Program-made: the position numbers and the translations under genes
Part shown: piece by piece, positions 13,865 to 21,616 of the stretch
How positions within the stretch are numbered: the stretch's first letter is position 1
Layout of the letters: the number at the start of each line of letters is the position of its first letter
Origin: JBFHDX01 sp041584475
GTDB taxonomy: Bacteria; Pseudomonadota; Alphaproteobacteria; UBA8366; JADFVY01
Reading direction: 5' to 3'
Length of the DNA stretch: 24,088 nucleotides
Assembly (NCBI GenBank): GCA_041584475.1
Contig: JBFHDX010000056.1
Location: 1 to 24,088, forward strand
Notes under the pieces: model-generated
Told to the model about the DNA's origin: nothing
Database searches by the model: none
What the model saw: only the letters and a program-made list of their open reading frames with translations

Positions 13865-14452
13865 ATGGACGATCGGACCGCCCGCCGGAACCGGAGGACG
13901 CTCGCGGTCGTGGCGCTGATCCCGCTCGCGATGGCTGGTCTCGCCTATGCCTCGGTTCCCCTGTACGAGCTGTTCTGCCGCGTCACCGGCTTCGGCGGAA
14001 CGCCGGGCGTCGCCGCCGGGCCGAGCGCCACGGTGACCGGGCGCGAGCTGACCGTGCGCTTCGATGCCGGGGTCAACCCGGCGCTGCCGTGGCGGTTCGG
14101 GCCGTCGCAGCCGCCGATGACCGTGCGCGTCGGCGAGACGGCGCTGGCATTCTATCGTGCCGAGAACACCGCCGATCGGCCGACGGTCGGCACGGCGACG
14201 TTCAATGTCACGCCGCTCAAGGCGGCCCGCTATTTCGAGAAGATCGACTGCTTCTGCTTCACCGAGCAGCGGCTCGAAGCCGGTGCCTCGGCCGACATGG
14301 CGGTGTCGTTCTTCGTCGATCCGGCGATCGACGACGACCGCCACCTCGACGAGGTGAGGACGATCACGCTGTCCTACACCTTCTTCCCGAAGGACGGCAG
14401 CGCCGACGAACTCGCGTCGGCACCGGCGCACCGGGCAGGGACCGCCGAATGA
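13865..14452 (+). CDS. ctaG: CtaG/Cox11, copper chaperone for the CuB site
   Basis: Delivers copper to the CuB site of subunit I from the periplasmic side. The 195-residue protein has one N-terminal membrane anchor (about 11-32) and an Ig-like periplasmic domain. The copper motif C129-F-C131 in KIDCFCFTEQRLEAG is intact, and the third conserved Cys (C38, in YELFCRVTGFGG) is in place just after the anchor. VSFFVDPAIDDD (147-158) and ITLSYTFF are also typical of Cox11. The ATG at 13865 has GGAGG 9-13 bp upstream, inside the end of the CoxF-like gene. The following gene, subunit III, starts after 52 bp. Confidence 0.96.
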   Translation: MDDRTARRNRRTLAVVALIPLAMAGLAYASVPLYELFCRVTGFGGTPGVAAGPSATVTGRELTVRFDAGVNPALPWRFGPSQPPMTVRVGETALAFYRAENTADRPTVGTATFNVTPLKAARYFEKIDCFCFTEQRLEAGASADMAVSFFVDPAIDDDRHLDEVRTITLSYTFFPKDGSADELASAPAHRAGTAE

Positions 14453-14504
14453 CCGGCGGACGACCCATGGCAACCTCTCTGGAACGGGAGCAAGGAACGA
14501 TATC

Positions 14505-15335
14505 ATGAGCGCAGAGGCCCAGAAGCACGAATACCACCTCGTCGACCCCAGCCCGTGGCCGGCGCTCGGCGCACTGGCCGCCTTCCTGCTGACCTTCGGC
14601 CTGGTGCTCTACATGCACCCGGACATGGTGGGCGGCATCGGCGGCATGTTCGGTGCCGCGACGTTCTTCCCAGGTATCATCCTGATGCTGGTCACCATGT
14701 TCGTCTGGTGGCGCGACGTCGTCAGGGAGGCGGTCCAAGAGGGGCATCACACCCCTGTCGTGCAGCTCGGCCTGCGCTACGGGATGATGCTGTTCATTGC
14801 CTCGGAGGTGATGTTCTTCGCCGCGTTCTTCTGGGCCTTCTTCAATGCCAGCCTGTTCCCGCGCGAGGTGCCGCTGGATCTGCCCGGTGGCATCTGGCCG
14901 CCCGAAGGCATCGAGACCTTCCCGTGGTACGAGATTCCGCTGGTGAATACGCTGATCCTGCTGACGTCGGGTGCCACGGTGACCGTTGCGCATCACCGGG
15001 TCATCCTCGGCGACCGCGAGGGCACCGTGCGTTGGCTCGCCATCACGGTTCTTCTCGGCGTCACCTTCACCGCCCTGCAAGGCTACGAGTACTTCCATGC
15101 GCCGTTCGAGTTCAAGGGCGGCATCTATCCGTCGACCTTCTTCATGGCGACCGGGTTCCACGGCGCGCACGTCATCATCGGCTCGATCTTTCTGACCGTC
15201 TGCCTGTTCCGGGCCGCGAAGGGACACTTCAAGCCCGACCATCATTTCGGCTTCGAAGCGGCCGCCTGGTACTGGCATTTCGTCGACGTCGTCTGGCTGT
15301 TCCTGTTCAGCTGCATCTACATCTGGGGCGGCTGA
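14505..15335 (+). CDS. ctaE: Cytochrome c oxidase subunit III (CoxC)
   Basis: Structural subunit that stabilises subunit I and its D-channel uptake during turnover. The 276-residue protein has seven membrane spans. Signatures are YHLVDPSPWPALGALAAF (10-27), FIASEVMFFAAFFWAFFNAS (about 97-116) with the conserved Glu, WPPEGIETFPWYEIPLVNT, GYEYFHAPFEF, and FFMATGFHGAHVIIGSIFL. It ends with the usual WHFVDVVWLFLFSCIYIWGG. The ATG at 14505 has AAGGA about 8 bp upstream. Two overlapping frames in this stretch are shadows of this gene. A gene for the tiny subunit IV was not seen nearby. Confidence 0.97.
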   Translation: MSAEAQKHEYHLVDPSPWPALGALAAFLLTFGLVLYMHPDMVGGIGGMFGAATFFPGIILMLVTMFVWWRDVVREAVQEGHHTPVVQLGLRYGMMLFIASEVMFFAAFFWAFFNASLFPREVPLDLPGGIWPPEGIETFPWYEIPLVNTLILLTSGATVTVAHHRVILGDREGTVRWLAITVLLGVTFTALQGYEYFHAPFEFKGGIYPSTFFMATGFHGAHVIIGSIFLTVCLFRAAKGHFKPDHHFGFEAAAWYWHFVDVVWLFLFSCIYIWGG

Positions 15336-15378
15336 GCTTGCCTAGCGCCGCGAGCGCCGGGCTTCGCGGACCGCGCTG

Positions 15379-15753
15379 ATGGAGCCCCGTCCCGCGGTTT
15401 CCCCGCTTCGCGCGGGCCTGCGGTGCCGGTGCCCGCGCTGCGGCCAGGGTCGGCTGTTCGCGGGATACCTGAAGGTCGCGCGCCGATGCGCGGTGTGCGG
15501 CCTCGACCTGCGAGCCGAGGACAGCGGCGACGGTCCCGCGGTGTTCGTGATGTTCGTTACCGGGCCGCTGGTCGTCGGCCTCGCGATCTGGACCGAGCTG
15601 ACGTTCCGGCCCCCCTACTGGCTTCATATGGTGCTGTGGATCCCCACCATCCTGGCCGCGTCGCTCGCGCTGCTGCGACCGCTCAAGGCGACTCTGATTG
15701 CCCTGCAGTACCGCCACAAGGCGGGCGAGGGCGGCAGGAACACCTTTGAATGA
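15379..15753 (+). CDS. DUF983 membrane protein with zinc-ribbon-like Cys pairs
   Basis: A 124-residue protein of the DUF983 family, which often sits between coxC and SURF1 in alphaproteobacteria; its exact role is unknown and a link to oxidase assembly is inferred from position. Two CxxC pairs (C18/C21 in CPRCGQG and C37/C40 in CAVCGLD) form a likely zinc ribbon before two membrane spans (about 54-72 and 82-100). The sequence GLRCRCPRCGQGRLF and the ending LRPLKATLIALQYRHKA are typical. The ATG at 15379 has no clear SD; it lies 43 bp after ctaE. The stop is followed by 57 bp before the SURF1 start. Confidence 0.88.
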   Translation: MEPRPAVSPLRAGLRCRCPRCGQGRLFAGYLKVARRCAVCGLDLRAEDSGDGPAVFVMFVTGPLVVGLAIWTELTFRPPYWLHMVLWIPTILAASLALLRPLKATLIALQYRHKAGEGGRNTFE

Positions 15754-15810
15754 ACGGCGGCCCTGTATTATTTCAGGGTTGACCGCCGGCATCGGCGGGC
15801 CTGCAACAGC

Positions 15811-16578
15811 ATGCGGAGAGATTTGCCGTTCAAACCGACATTCTGGCCGACCGTCATCACCCTGCCCGCGCTGGCGGTGCTGGTCGGCCTCGGCGTGTGG
15901 CAACTCGAGCGGCTGCAGTGGAAGACGGCCCTGATCGAGGAGCGTCAGCTGCGCGCCTCCGGCCCGGCGATCGCCCTGCCGCAGGACAGCCGCGTGTTGC
16001 TGCCCGACCTCCTGTACCGGCCGGTCACGGTGACCGGCCGCTACGACCACTTGGCCGAGATGCGTCTCCTCAACCGGGTGCGGGACGGCAAACCCGGAGT
16101 CGACCTGATCACACCGCTTGTGCGCTCGGACCGGGGTGGCATCATCCTGGTCAACCGCGGCTGGGTACCGCTCGACAGGACCTTGTCCGTGGCGGCGCCG
16201 GAAGGCGAGATGACCGTGACCGGCATCGTCCGGGCGCCCGGCACGCCCGGCTGGTTCGTACCGGACAACCGGCCCGCGGAAAACCAGTGGTATTACATGG
16301 ATCTGGCTGCCATGGCCGAGGCCGCGGGCATGCCGCCCTTCGCCGACTATTACGTCTACGCCACCGACGAGTCCCCCGCCGAGCCCGATCCCGAGGATCC
16401 GACGACGGAAGCGGATGCCGCTTTCGACCGGCGCTATCCGGCCGCGCACGAATGGCGCGTCGACACGCGCAACGACCATCTGGGCTACGCGATCACCTGG
16501 TTCTCGCTGGCGACCGCCCTGCTGGTGGTCTATGTGGCGTATCACGTGACCCTGCGGAGACGGGACGATGACGGCTGA
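15811..16578 (+). CDS. surf1: SURF1 family oxidase assembly protein
   Basis: Helps place heme a in subunit I during oxidase assembly. The 255-residue protein has the SURF1 layout: an N-terminal span (about 12-29, ending GVWQLERLQWK), a periplasmic domain of about 190 residues, and a C-terminal span (about 226-245). Conserved blocks are YRPVTVTGRYDH (69-80), LITPLVRSDRGGIILVNRGW (split as LITPLVRSD and GIILVNRGWVP), the Pro/Asn-rich segment around FVPDNRPAENQWYYMDL, and NDHLGYAITWFSLA near the end. The ATG at 15811 precedes the span by a few residues; the SD is weak. Its last 11 bases overlap the start of the M32 peptidase gene. Confidence 0.93.
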   Translation: MRRDLPFKPTFWPTVITLPALAVLVGLGVWQLERLQWKTALIEERQLRASGPAIALPQDSRVLLPDLLYRPVTVTGRYDHLAEMRLLNRVRDGKPGVDLITPLVRSDRGGIILVNRGWVPLDRTLSVAAPEGEMTVTGIVRAPGTPGWFVPDNRPAENQWYYMDLAAMAEAAGMPPFADYYVYATDESPAEPDPEDPTTEADAAFDRRYPAAHEWRVDTRNDHLGYAITWFSLATALLVVYVAYHVTLRRRDDDG

Positions 16579-18106
16579 GGCTTCAGCGGCGGGCGACCGC
16601 TTGGCGCCGCCCGGACCGTACGCCGAGCTCGAATCGGTCTTCCGCCGCCACGCCCTGATCGGCGAGTGCATCGGCGTCCTGCACTGGGACATGTCGGTGG
16701 TCATGCCCCCTGGGGGTGCAACGTCGCGCGCCGAGCAGCTGGCGATGCTCGAGCAGCTGGCGCACGCGACGCTGGGCGAGCCACGGGTCGGCGCGCTGCT
16801 CGACGCCGCCGAATCCGAGCGCGGTGGGCTCGACGCCTGGCAGGCGGCCAATCTGCGGGAAATGCGGCGGCTGTGGTTGCACGCGACGGCGCTGCCGGCG
16901 CCGCTCGTCGCCGCGCGGTCGCGCGCCAACTCGAACTGCGAGTTCGTCTGGCGGCAGGCCCGCGCCGATTCTGGCTTCGCCGCACTGCGGCCGCACCTGG
17001 AGGAGGTCGTGGCGTTGACGCGCGAAGCCGGACAAGCCAAGGCGGAAGCGCTCGGGCGGCCGGTCTACGACGCGCTGATGGACGCGTACGAGCCGTATGC
17101 CGACACCGGCAAGATCGTCGCGCTGCTCGATGACTACGCCGACTTCCTGCCCGATCTGCTCGACCGCGTCCTGGATCGACAAACGCAGGCGCCGGTTCCG
17201 AAGCGACCGAGCGGTCGCTTCCCGATCGAAGCCCAGAAGGCGCTGTGCCGGCGCATGGCGGAAGCGGTCGGACTCGAATTTTCCAGCGCGCGGCTGGACG
17301 AGAGCCTGCATCCGTTTTCGGCCGGCACGCCGGACGACAGCCGGATCACCACGCGCTACAACGCGGACGACCCCGGCGATGCGCTGATGGCGGTGCTGCA
17401 CGAGAGTGGCCACGCGGTGTATGAGCGCGGCCGCCCGCGGGCATGGCGCTACCAGCCGGTGGGGCGCGCGCGCGGCATGATCCTGCACGAAAGCCAGTCG
17501 CTGCTGCTGGAGATGCAGATCTGCCGCTCGCCGGAGTTCTTCCGCTGGGCGGCGCCGCTGATCGCGGAAGCATTCGCCGGCGCGGGCCCGGCCGCGTCGG
17601 CGGACAACCTGTATCGCCTGGCGACGCGCGTCGAACCGGGGTTCATCCGCGTCGAGGCCGACGAGGTCACCTATCCGGCGCATATCATCGTTCGCACCCG
17701 CCTCGAGCGGGCGATGATGGCGGGCGAGCTTGCGGTCGCCGATCTGCCCGGCGCATGGAACGAGGGCATGAAGGAACTGCTGGGCATCACGCCGCCCGAC
17801 GACCGACGCGGCTGTCTCCAGGACATCCACTGGCCGGGCGGGGATTTCGGTTACTTCCCGACCTACACGATGGGCGCGATGGCGGCGGCCCAGCTCGCCG
17901 AGGCGGCGCACCGGCAGGACGCGACGATCATGCGCTCGATCGCGTGCGGCGACTTCGGGCCGCTGATCGGCTGGCTGCGCCGCAACGTGCATGCGAAGGC
18001 ATCCCTGCTGACAACGGACGAGCTCGTCGAGGCGGCAACCGGACGGCCGCTCGACGCGGAGTCATTCAAGTCGCATCTCGGCCGCCGGTACCTCGCCGCG
18101 GGTTGA
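16568..18106 (+). CDS. Carboxypeptidase Taq-type metallopeptidase (M32)
   Basis: Removes C-terminal residues from peptides using a bound metal ion; cytoplasmic. The 512 residues are the normal M32 length. Metal and catalytic residues are intact: H278-E279-S-G-H282, and E308 in HESQS exactly 30 residues after H278, the same spacing as in the Pyrococcus enzyme as I recall it. The D-x-R-x-T motif (DDSRITTRY) precedes the HExxH block, and LGITPPDDRRGCLQDIHWPGG (split as LGITPPDD and GCLQDIHWPGG) is also diagnostic. The ATG at 16568 overlaps SURF1 by 11 bp, so translation may be coupled. A peptidase has no known part in oxidase assembly, so its position may only reflect gene packing. Confidence 0.95.
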   Translation: MTAEASAAGDRLAPPGPYAELESVFRRHALIGECIGVLHWDMSVVMPPGGATSRAEQLAMLEQLAHATLGEPRVGALLDAAESERGGLDAWQAANLREMRRLWLHATALPAPLVAARSRANSNCEFVWRQARADSGFAALRPHLEEVVALTREAGQAKAEALGRPVYDALMDAYEPYADTGKIVALLDDYADFLPDLLDRVLDRQTQAPVPKRPSGRFPIEAQKALCRRMAEAVGLEFSSARLDESLHPFSAGTPDDSRITTRYNADDPGDALMAVLHESGHAVYERGRPRAWRYQPVGRARGMILHESQSLLLEMQICRSPEFFRWAAPLIAEAFAGAGPAASADNLYRLATRVEPGFIRVEADEVTYPAHIIVRTRLERAMMAGELAVADLPGAWNEGMKELLGITPPDDRRGCLQDIHWPGGDFGYFPTYTMGAMAAAQLAEAAHRQDATIMRSIACGDFGPLIGWLRRNVHAKASLLTTDELVEAATGRPLDAESFKSHLGRRYLAAG

Positions 18107-18113
18107 GCCGACC

Positions 18114-18142
18114 TTGCCTGGCCCACCGGCCGTCGCTAGGTT
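18114..18142 (+). promoter_or_regulatory. Weak candidate promoter before thrC
   Basis: TTGCCT (18114-18119), 17 bp, then TAGGTT (18137-18142) in the 63-bp gap after the M32 gene. Match to consensus is modest. It would allow thrC to be expressed separately from the cox genes. Confidence 0.28.
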
Positions 18143-18155
18143 GGGCCGGATTGCC

Positions 18156-18160
18156 GGAGG
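18156..18160 (+). promoter_or_regulatory. Ribosome binding site that decides the thrC start
   Basis: GGAGG at 18156-18160 is 9 bp before the TTG at 18170 but 0 and 3 bp before the TTG codons at 18161 and 18164. Only the third TTG has workable spacing, and it gives the family's usual N-terminus (RYISTRG). Confidence 0.7.
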
Positions 18161-18169
18161 TTGTTGGAA

Positions 18170-19576
18170 TTGCGTTATATCAGTACCCGCGGGAAGGCCC
18201 CGGTCCTGGCGTTCGACGAGGTCCTGCTGGCCGGCCTCGCCGCCGATGGCGGGCTCTACGTGCCGGAGGACTGGCCTCGGCTTGACGACGCTGCGCTGCG
18301 GGCGCTGCGCGGCCTGAGCTACGCCGAACAGGCGCTGCAGATCGTTCGCCCGTTCGTCGGCGGCCGGATCGCCAAGGAGGCCCTGGCGGCGCTGGTGCAC
18401 GACGCCTACGCCCCGTTCGATCACGCCGCGGTGGTGCCGCTCAAGCAGCTCGACGCGAACCTCTGGCTCATGGAGCTGTTCCACGGGCCGACGCTGGCGT
18501 TCAAGGATGTCGCCCTGCAATTGCTGGGTCGGCTGTTCGATCACGTGCTCTCGCTGCGCGGCGAGCGAGTGACCGTTGTCGGCGCGACATCGGGCGACAC
18601 CGGCTCGGCTGCGATCGAGGCCTGCCGGGACCGCGACGCCGTCGAGATCTTCATCCTCCATCCGCACGGCCGCGTCTCGGAGGTGCAGCGCCGGCAGATG
18701 ACGACGGTGCTGTCGCCGAACGTCCACAACATCGCGATCGAGGGTACGTTCGACGATTGCCAGGACCTCGTGAAGGCGATGTTCGGTGACCGGGCGTTCC
18801 GCGAAGCCATGCGATTGAGCGCGGTGAACTCGATCAACTGGGCGCGGATCATGGCGCAGACGGTCTACTACGTGCACGCCGCTGTCGCGCTCGGGGCGCC
18901 GGATCGGGCCGTCGCCTTCGCCGTGCCGACCGGGAATTTCGGCAATGTCTATGCGGGCTATGCCGCGCGGGCGATGGGATTGCCGGTCGCGCAGCTGATC
19001 GTCGGCTCGAACCGGAACGACATCCTGACCCGTTTTCTCGAGAGCGGCCGCATGGAAATGCGCGAGGTCCAGCCGACCTTGTCCCCGAGCATGGACATCC
19101 AGGTCTCGAGCAATTTCGAGCGCCTGTTGTTCGACGTGCTCGATCGCGACGGCGACGTGGTGGCGAGAGCCATGAGCGATTTCCGCAAGAGCGGCCGGCT
19201 GCGCTTGCCGGACGATGCGATGCCGGAGGTGCGCGACGTTTTCGACGGCTGTCGGCTCGACGACGCCGAGACGCTGCGCGCGATCGACAGGGAGTTCGCC
19301 GCGCACGGCGAACTGCTCGATCCCCATTCGGTGATCGGGGTCTCGGCGGCACGGGCGAAGGCGCGCGATCCGGCGCTGCCGGTGGTGGCGCTGGCGACGG
19401 CCCACCCGGCCAAGTTTCCCGACGCCGTCGAGCGGGCCACTGGGATTCGCCCGGCACTGCCCCGGCGGCTCGCCGACCTGTTCGAGCGCGAAGAACGGTC
19501 GACGACGCTACCGAACGACCTCGAGGCCGTCCAGGCGCACATCCGCGACCGCGCGGCACTGCGGGGCGCGGCATGA
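18170..19576 (+). CDS. thrC: Threonine synthase
   Basis: Last step of threonine synthesis: converts O-phospho-homoserine to threonine, with PLP. The 468-residue protein belongs to the long, proteobacterial/fungal class. The PLP lysine is K112 in HGPTLAFKDVALQLLG; the Ser/Thr-rich GATSGDTGSAA loop and AVPTGNFGNVYAGYAA follow. SNRNDILTRFLESG and PSMDIQVSSNFERLLF are typical of the class. I start at the TTG 18170 on ribosome-binding-site spacing and family N-terminus; TTG codons at 18161 and 18164 would add two or three residues. The TGA overlaps the next ATG (ATGA), so thrC and the M16 gene are probably coupled, an arrangement I recall from many alphaproteobacteria. Confidence 0.96.
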   Translation: MRYISTRGKAPVLAFDEVLLAGLAADGGLYVPEDWPRLDDAALRALRGLSYAEQALQIVRPFVGGRIAKEALAALVHDAYAPFDHAAVVPLKQLDANLWLMELFHGPTLAFKDVALQLLGRLFDHVLSLRGERVTVVGATSGDTGSAAIEACRDRDAVEIFILHPHGRVSEVQRRQMTTVLSPNVHNIAIEGTFDDCQDLVKAMFGDRAFREAMRLSAVNSINWARIMAQTVYYVHAAVALGAPDRAVAFAVPTGNFGNVYAGYAARAMGLPVAQLIVGSNRNDILTRFLESGRMEMREVQPTLSPSMDIQVSSNFERLLFDVLDRDGDVVARAMSDFRKSGRLRLPDDAMPEVRDVFDGCRLDDAETLRAIDREFAAHGELLDPHSVIGVSAARAKARDPALPVVALATAHPAKFPDAVERATGIRPALPRRLADLFEREERSTTLPNDLEAVQAHIRDRAALRGAA

Positions 19577-20832
19577 CCGTCCGCCTGACCCGGCTGGAGA
19601 ACGGGCTGCGTGTGGTCACGCACACCATGGACGCGGTCGAGACCGTGTCGGCCGGCGTGTTCGTTGCCGCCGGCACGCGCAACGAGCCGGCGGAGATCAA
19701 CGGCGTCGCCCATCTGCTCGAACACATGGCGTTCAAGGGGACGAGCCGGCGCTCGGCGCTCGACATCGCCTCCGAGATCGAGGCCGTGGGCGGTCACCTC
19801 AATGCCTTCACGACCCGCGAGCACACGGCCTACTACGCAAAGGTGCTGAAGGAGGATATCGCGCTGGCCGTAGACATCCTCGCGGACATCCTGCAGCACT
19901 CGGTGTTCGACCCCGACGAGCTGGCGCGCGAGCGCAGCGTGATCCTGCAGGAAATCGGCCAGGCCCACGACACGCCGGACGACGTGATCTTCGATCACTT
20001 CCAGCAGGTGGCGTTTCCCGAGCAGCCGCTCGGGCGGCCGGTGCTCGGCGACGCGGAACGTGTCCGCACGATGCCGCGCGACGCGGTCATCGGCTATCTC
20101 AACGACGCTTACGGCAGCGGCGCGATGGTGCTGTCGGCGGCCGGCATGATCGAGCACGAGCATCTCGTCACCCTGGCCCGGACGCTGTTTCGCGATCTGC
20201 CGCGGAAGCAGCCGCTCGCCAGGCAACCGGCCCGTTACGTCGGCGGCGACTACACCGAGACCCGGGATCTCGAGCAGGTGCACATCACGCTCGGCTTTCC
20301 CGGAGTCGGCCTGCACGACGCGGATCTGTTCGCGGCGTCCGTGCTCTCGGCGCTGTTCGGCGGCGGCATGTCGTCGCGCCTGTTCCAGGAAATTCGCGAG
20401 CGACGCGGCCTCGTCTATTCGATCCACAGTTACTGCACGCATTATTCGGACTGCGGCCTGTTCGGAATCTACGCCGGCACCGGCGAGCAGGAGGCCGGCG
20501 AACTGATGCCGGTGATCTGCGAACAGATCCTCGGCCTCGCCGACAGCGTCGAGGAGGACGAGATCCGCCGTGCGCGAAATCAGCTCAAGGCGTCGACCCT
20601 GATGTCGCTCGAGTCGACGGGCGCACGCGCGGAGCAGATCGGCGACCAGGTCCTCGTCTACGGTGCGCCGATCCCGGTCGACGAGATCGTGCGCCGCATC
20701 GACGCCGTCGACGCCGCCGCGGTGCGCCGCACGGCGCGGCGGATCTTCTCGGGTCACCCCTCGGTCGCCGCGATCGGGCCAGCAGGCCGGATGATGTCCT
20801 ATCGGGACCTGCTGGAACGGCTTTCCGCCTGA
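19573..20832 (+). CDS. M16 family zinc peptidase (mitochondrial-processing-peptidase-like)
   Basis: A 419-residue pitrilysin-clan peptidase resembling the beta subunit of mitochondrial processing peptidase and bacterial PqqL/YmxG-type proteins. The inverted zinc motif is complete: H47-L-L-E50-H51, with the third ligand E127 in ERSVILQEI, 76 residues after H51 as expected. HMAFKGTSRRS, NAFTTREHTAYYAKVL (77-92) and the Gly-rich LFGGGMSSRLFQEIRERRGL are typical of the active subunit. No signal peptide is seen, so it is probably cytoplasmic. It starts with the ATG at 19573, overlapping the thrC stop. The GNAT gene follows after 40 bp. Confidence 0.94.
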   Translation: MTVRLTRLENGLRVVTHTMDAVETVSAGVFVAAGTRNEPAEINGVAHLLEHMAFKGTSRRSALDIASEIEAVGGHLNAFTTREHTAYYAKVLKEDIALAVDILADILQHSVFDPDELARERSVILQEIGQAHDTPDDVIFDHFQQVAFPEQPLGRPVLGDAERVRTMPRDAVIGYLNDAYGSGAMVLSAAGMIEHEHLVTLARTLFRDLPRKQPLARQPARYVGGDYTETRDLEQVHITLGFPGVGLHDADLFAASVLSALFGGGMSSRLFQEIRERRGLVYSIHSYCTHYSDCGLFGIYAGTGEQEAGELMPVICEQILGLADSVEEDEIRRARNQLKASTLMSLESTGARAEQIGDQVLVYGAPIPVDEIVRRIDAVDAAAVRRTARRIFSGHPSVAAIGPAGRMMSYRDLLERLSA

Positions 20833-20872
20833 CCGTCGCGGTTCGCGGTCGAGGCATCGGATCCAGACGTCG

Positions 20873-21454
20873 ATGTGGCTTCCGTTCAACAGAACAGCCC
20901 CGCGGACGACGCTGGTCGGCCCGCGGATACTCATACGGCCGCCGCGGCGATCCGACGCTGCCGGGTGGAGCGAGTTGCGCGCGACGAGCCGGCAGTTCCT
21001 AGAGCCCTGGGAGCCCAGCTGGACGGGCGATGCGGCTTCCGTCGCGGCGTTTCGGCGCCGCCGCCGGCAGATGCTGGCCGAATGGCAGGCACGGACCGGA
21101 TACGGGTTCCTGATCTTCGACCGACAGGACGGGGCGCTGCTCGGCGGCATCTCGCTCACCAACGTCAGGCGGGGGGTCGCCTCGGCCGGCAGTCTGGGCT
21201 ACTGGATCGGCGAACCATACGCCCGCAACGGCTACATGACTGAGGCGGTCTCTTGCCTGCTCGACTTCGCCTTCGGCGAACTGGGCCTGAACCGGGTCGA
21301 GGCCGCCTGCCTGCCGGAAAACATCGCCAGCAGGGCGTTGCTGCGCAAGACCGGCTTCGTCGAGGAGGGCCTTGCGCGCGCCTTCCTGAAGATCAACGGG
21401 CGCTGGCAGGACCACGTCACCTTTGCCATCCTGCGCGGCGATCCGCGACCCTAG
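20873..21454 (+). CDS. GNAT acetyltransferase, RimJ/RimL type
   Basis: Acetyl-CoA-dependent N-acetyltransferase of the RimJ/RimL branch; the substrate is probably a protein N-terminus, possibly ribosomal, but this cannot be read from the sequence. The 193 residues hold one GNAT domain: LIRPPRRSDAAGW (20-32), YGFLIFDRQDGALLGGISL, GSLGYWIGEPYARNGYMTEA (split, about 106-125) with the CoA-binding R-N-G-Y-M loop, LNRVEAACLPENIASRALLR, and GFVEEGLARAFLKINGRWQDH. It ends near the domain's end, so length is normal. The ATG at 20873 lacks a strong SD. Last gene of the rightward run; the 21-bp inverted repeat lies just downstream. Confidence 0.9.
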   Translation: MWLPFNRTAPRTTLVGPRILIRPPRRSDAAGWSELRATSRQFLEPWEPSWTGDAASVAAFRRRRRQMLAEWQARTGYGFLIFDRQDGALLGGISLTNVRRGVASAGSLGYWIGEPYARNGYMTEAVSCLLDFAFGELGLNRVEAACLPENIASRALLRKTGFVEEGLARAFLKINGRWQDHVTFAILRGDPRP

Positions 21455-21491
21455 ACGGCAGCGCGCCCCGCCGGGCGGAGCCGCTAGAGCA

Positions 21492-21502
21492 TTATCCGAT
21501 AA
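21492..21502. repeat. TTATC-C-GATAA palindrome
   Basis: An 11-bp palindrome in a short AT-rich island just before the long inverted repeat. The stretch around it (from CTAGAGCAT at 21484) recalls a widespread alphaproteobacterial intergenic motif, from memory only. Confidence 0.3.
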
Positions 21503-21512
21503 GTTCGCTCCA

Positions 21513-21578
21513 GCCCGCTCCCCCGCCCGGCCACGCACGGCGTACGATACCGTTGGCTGGCCGGGCGGGGGAGCGGGC
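21513..21578. repeat. Perfect 21-bp inverted repeat, long hairpin between convergent genes
   Basis: The arms 21513-21533 and 21558-21578 are perfect reverse complements (21 bp, about 90 percent G+C) around a 24-nt loop. The loop has a further ACGG/CCGT pair (21537-21540 and 21550-21553). It sits 58 bp after the GNAT stop and 38 bp after the yqgE stop seen from the other side. It could end transcription from both directions, although no T tract follows; or it could be a REP/MITE-like hairpin. Confidence 0.6.
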
Positions 21579-21616
21579 CGGTGCCGATTCCACGCAAGTG
21601 GATGAGGTACTGGCGA

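Noticed and set aside
15307..17040. A leftward open frame of about 577 codons antisense to DUF983, SURF1 and the M32 gene
   Set aside because: The opposite strand carries three well-supported genes; the antisense translation has no recognisable features.
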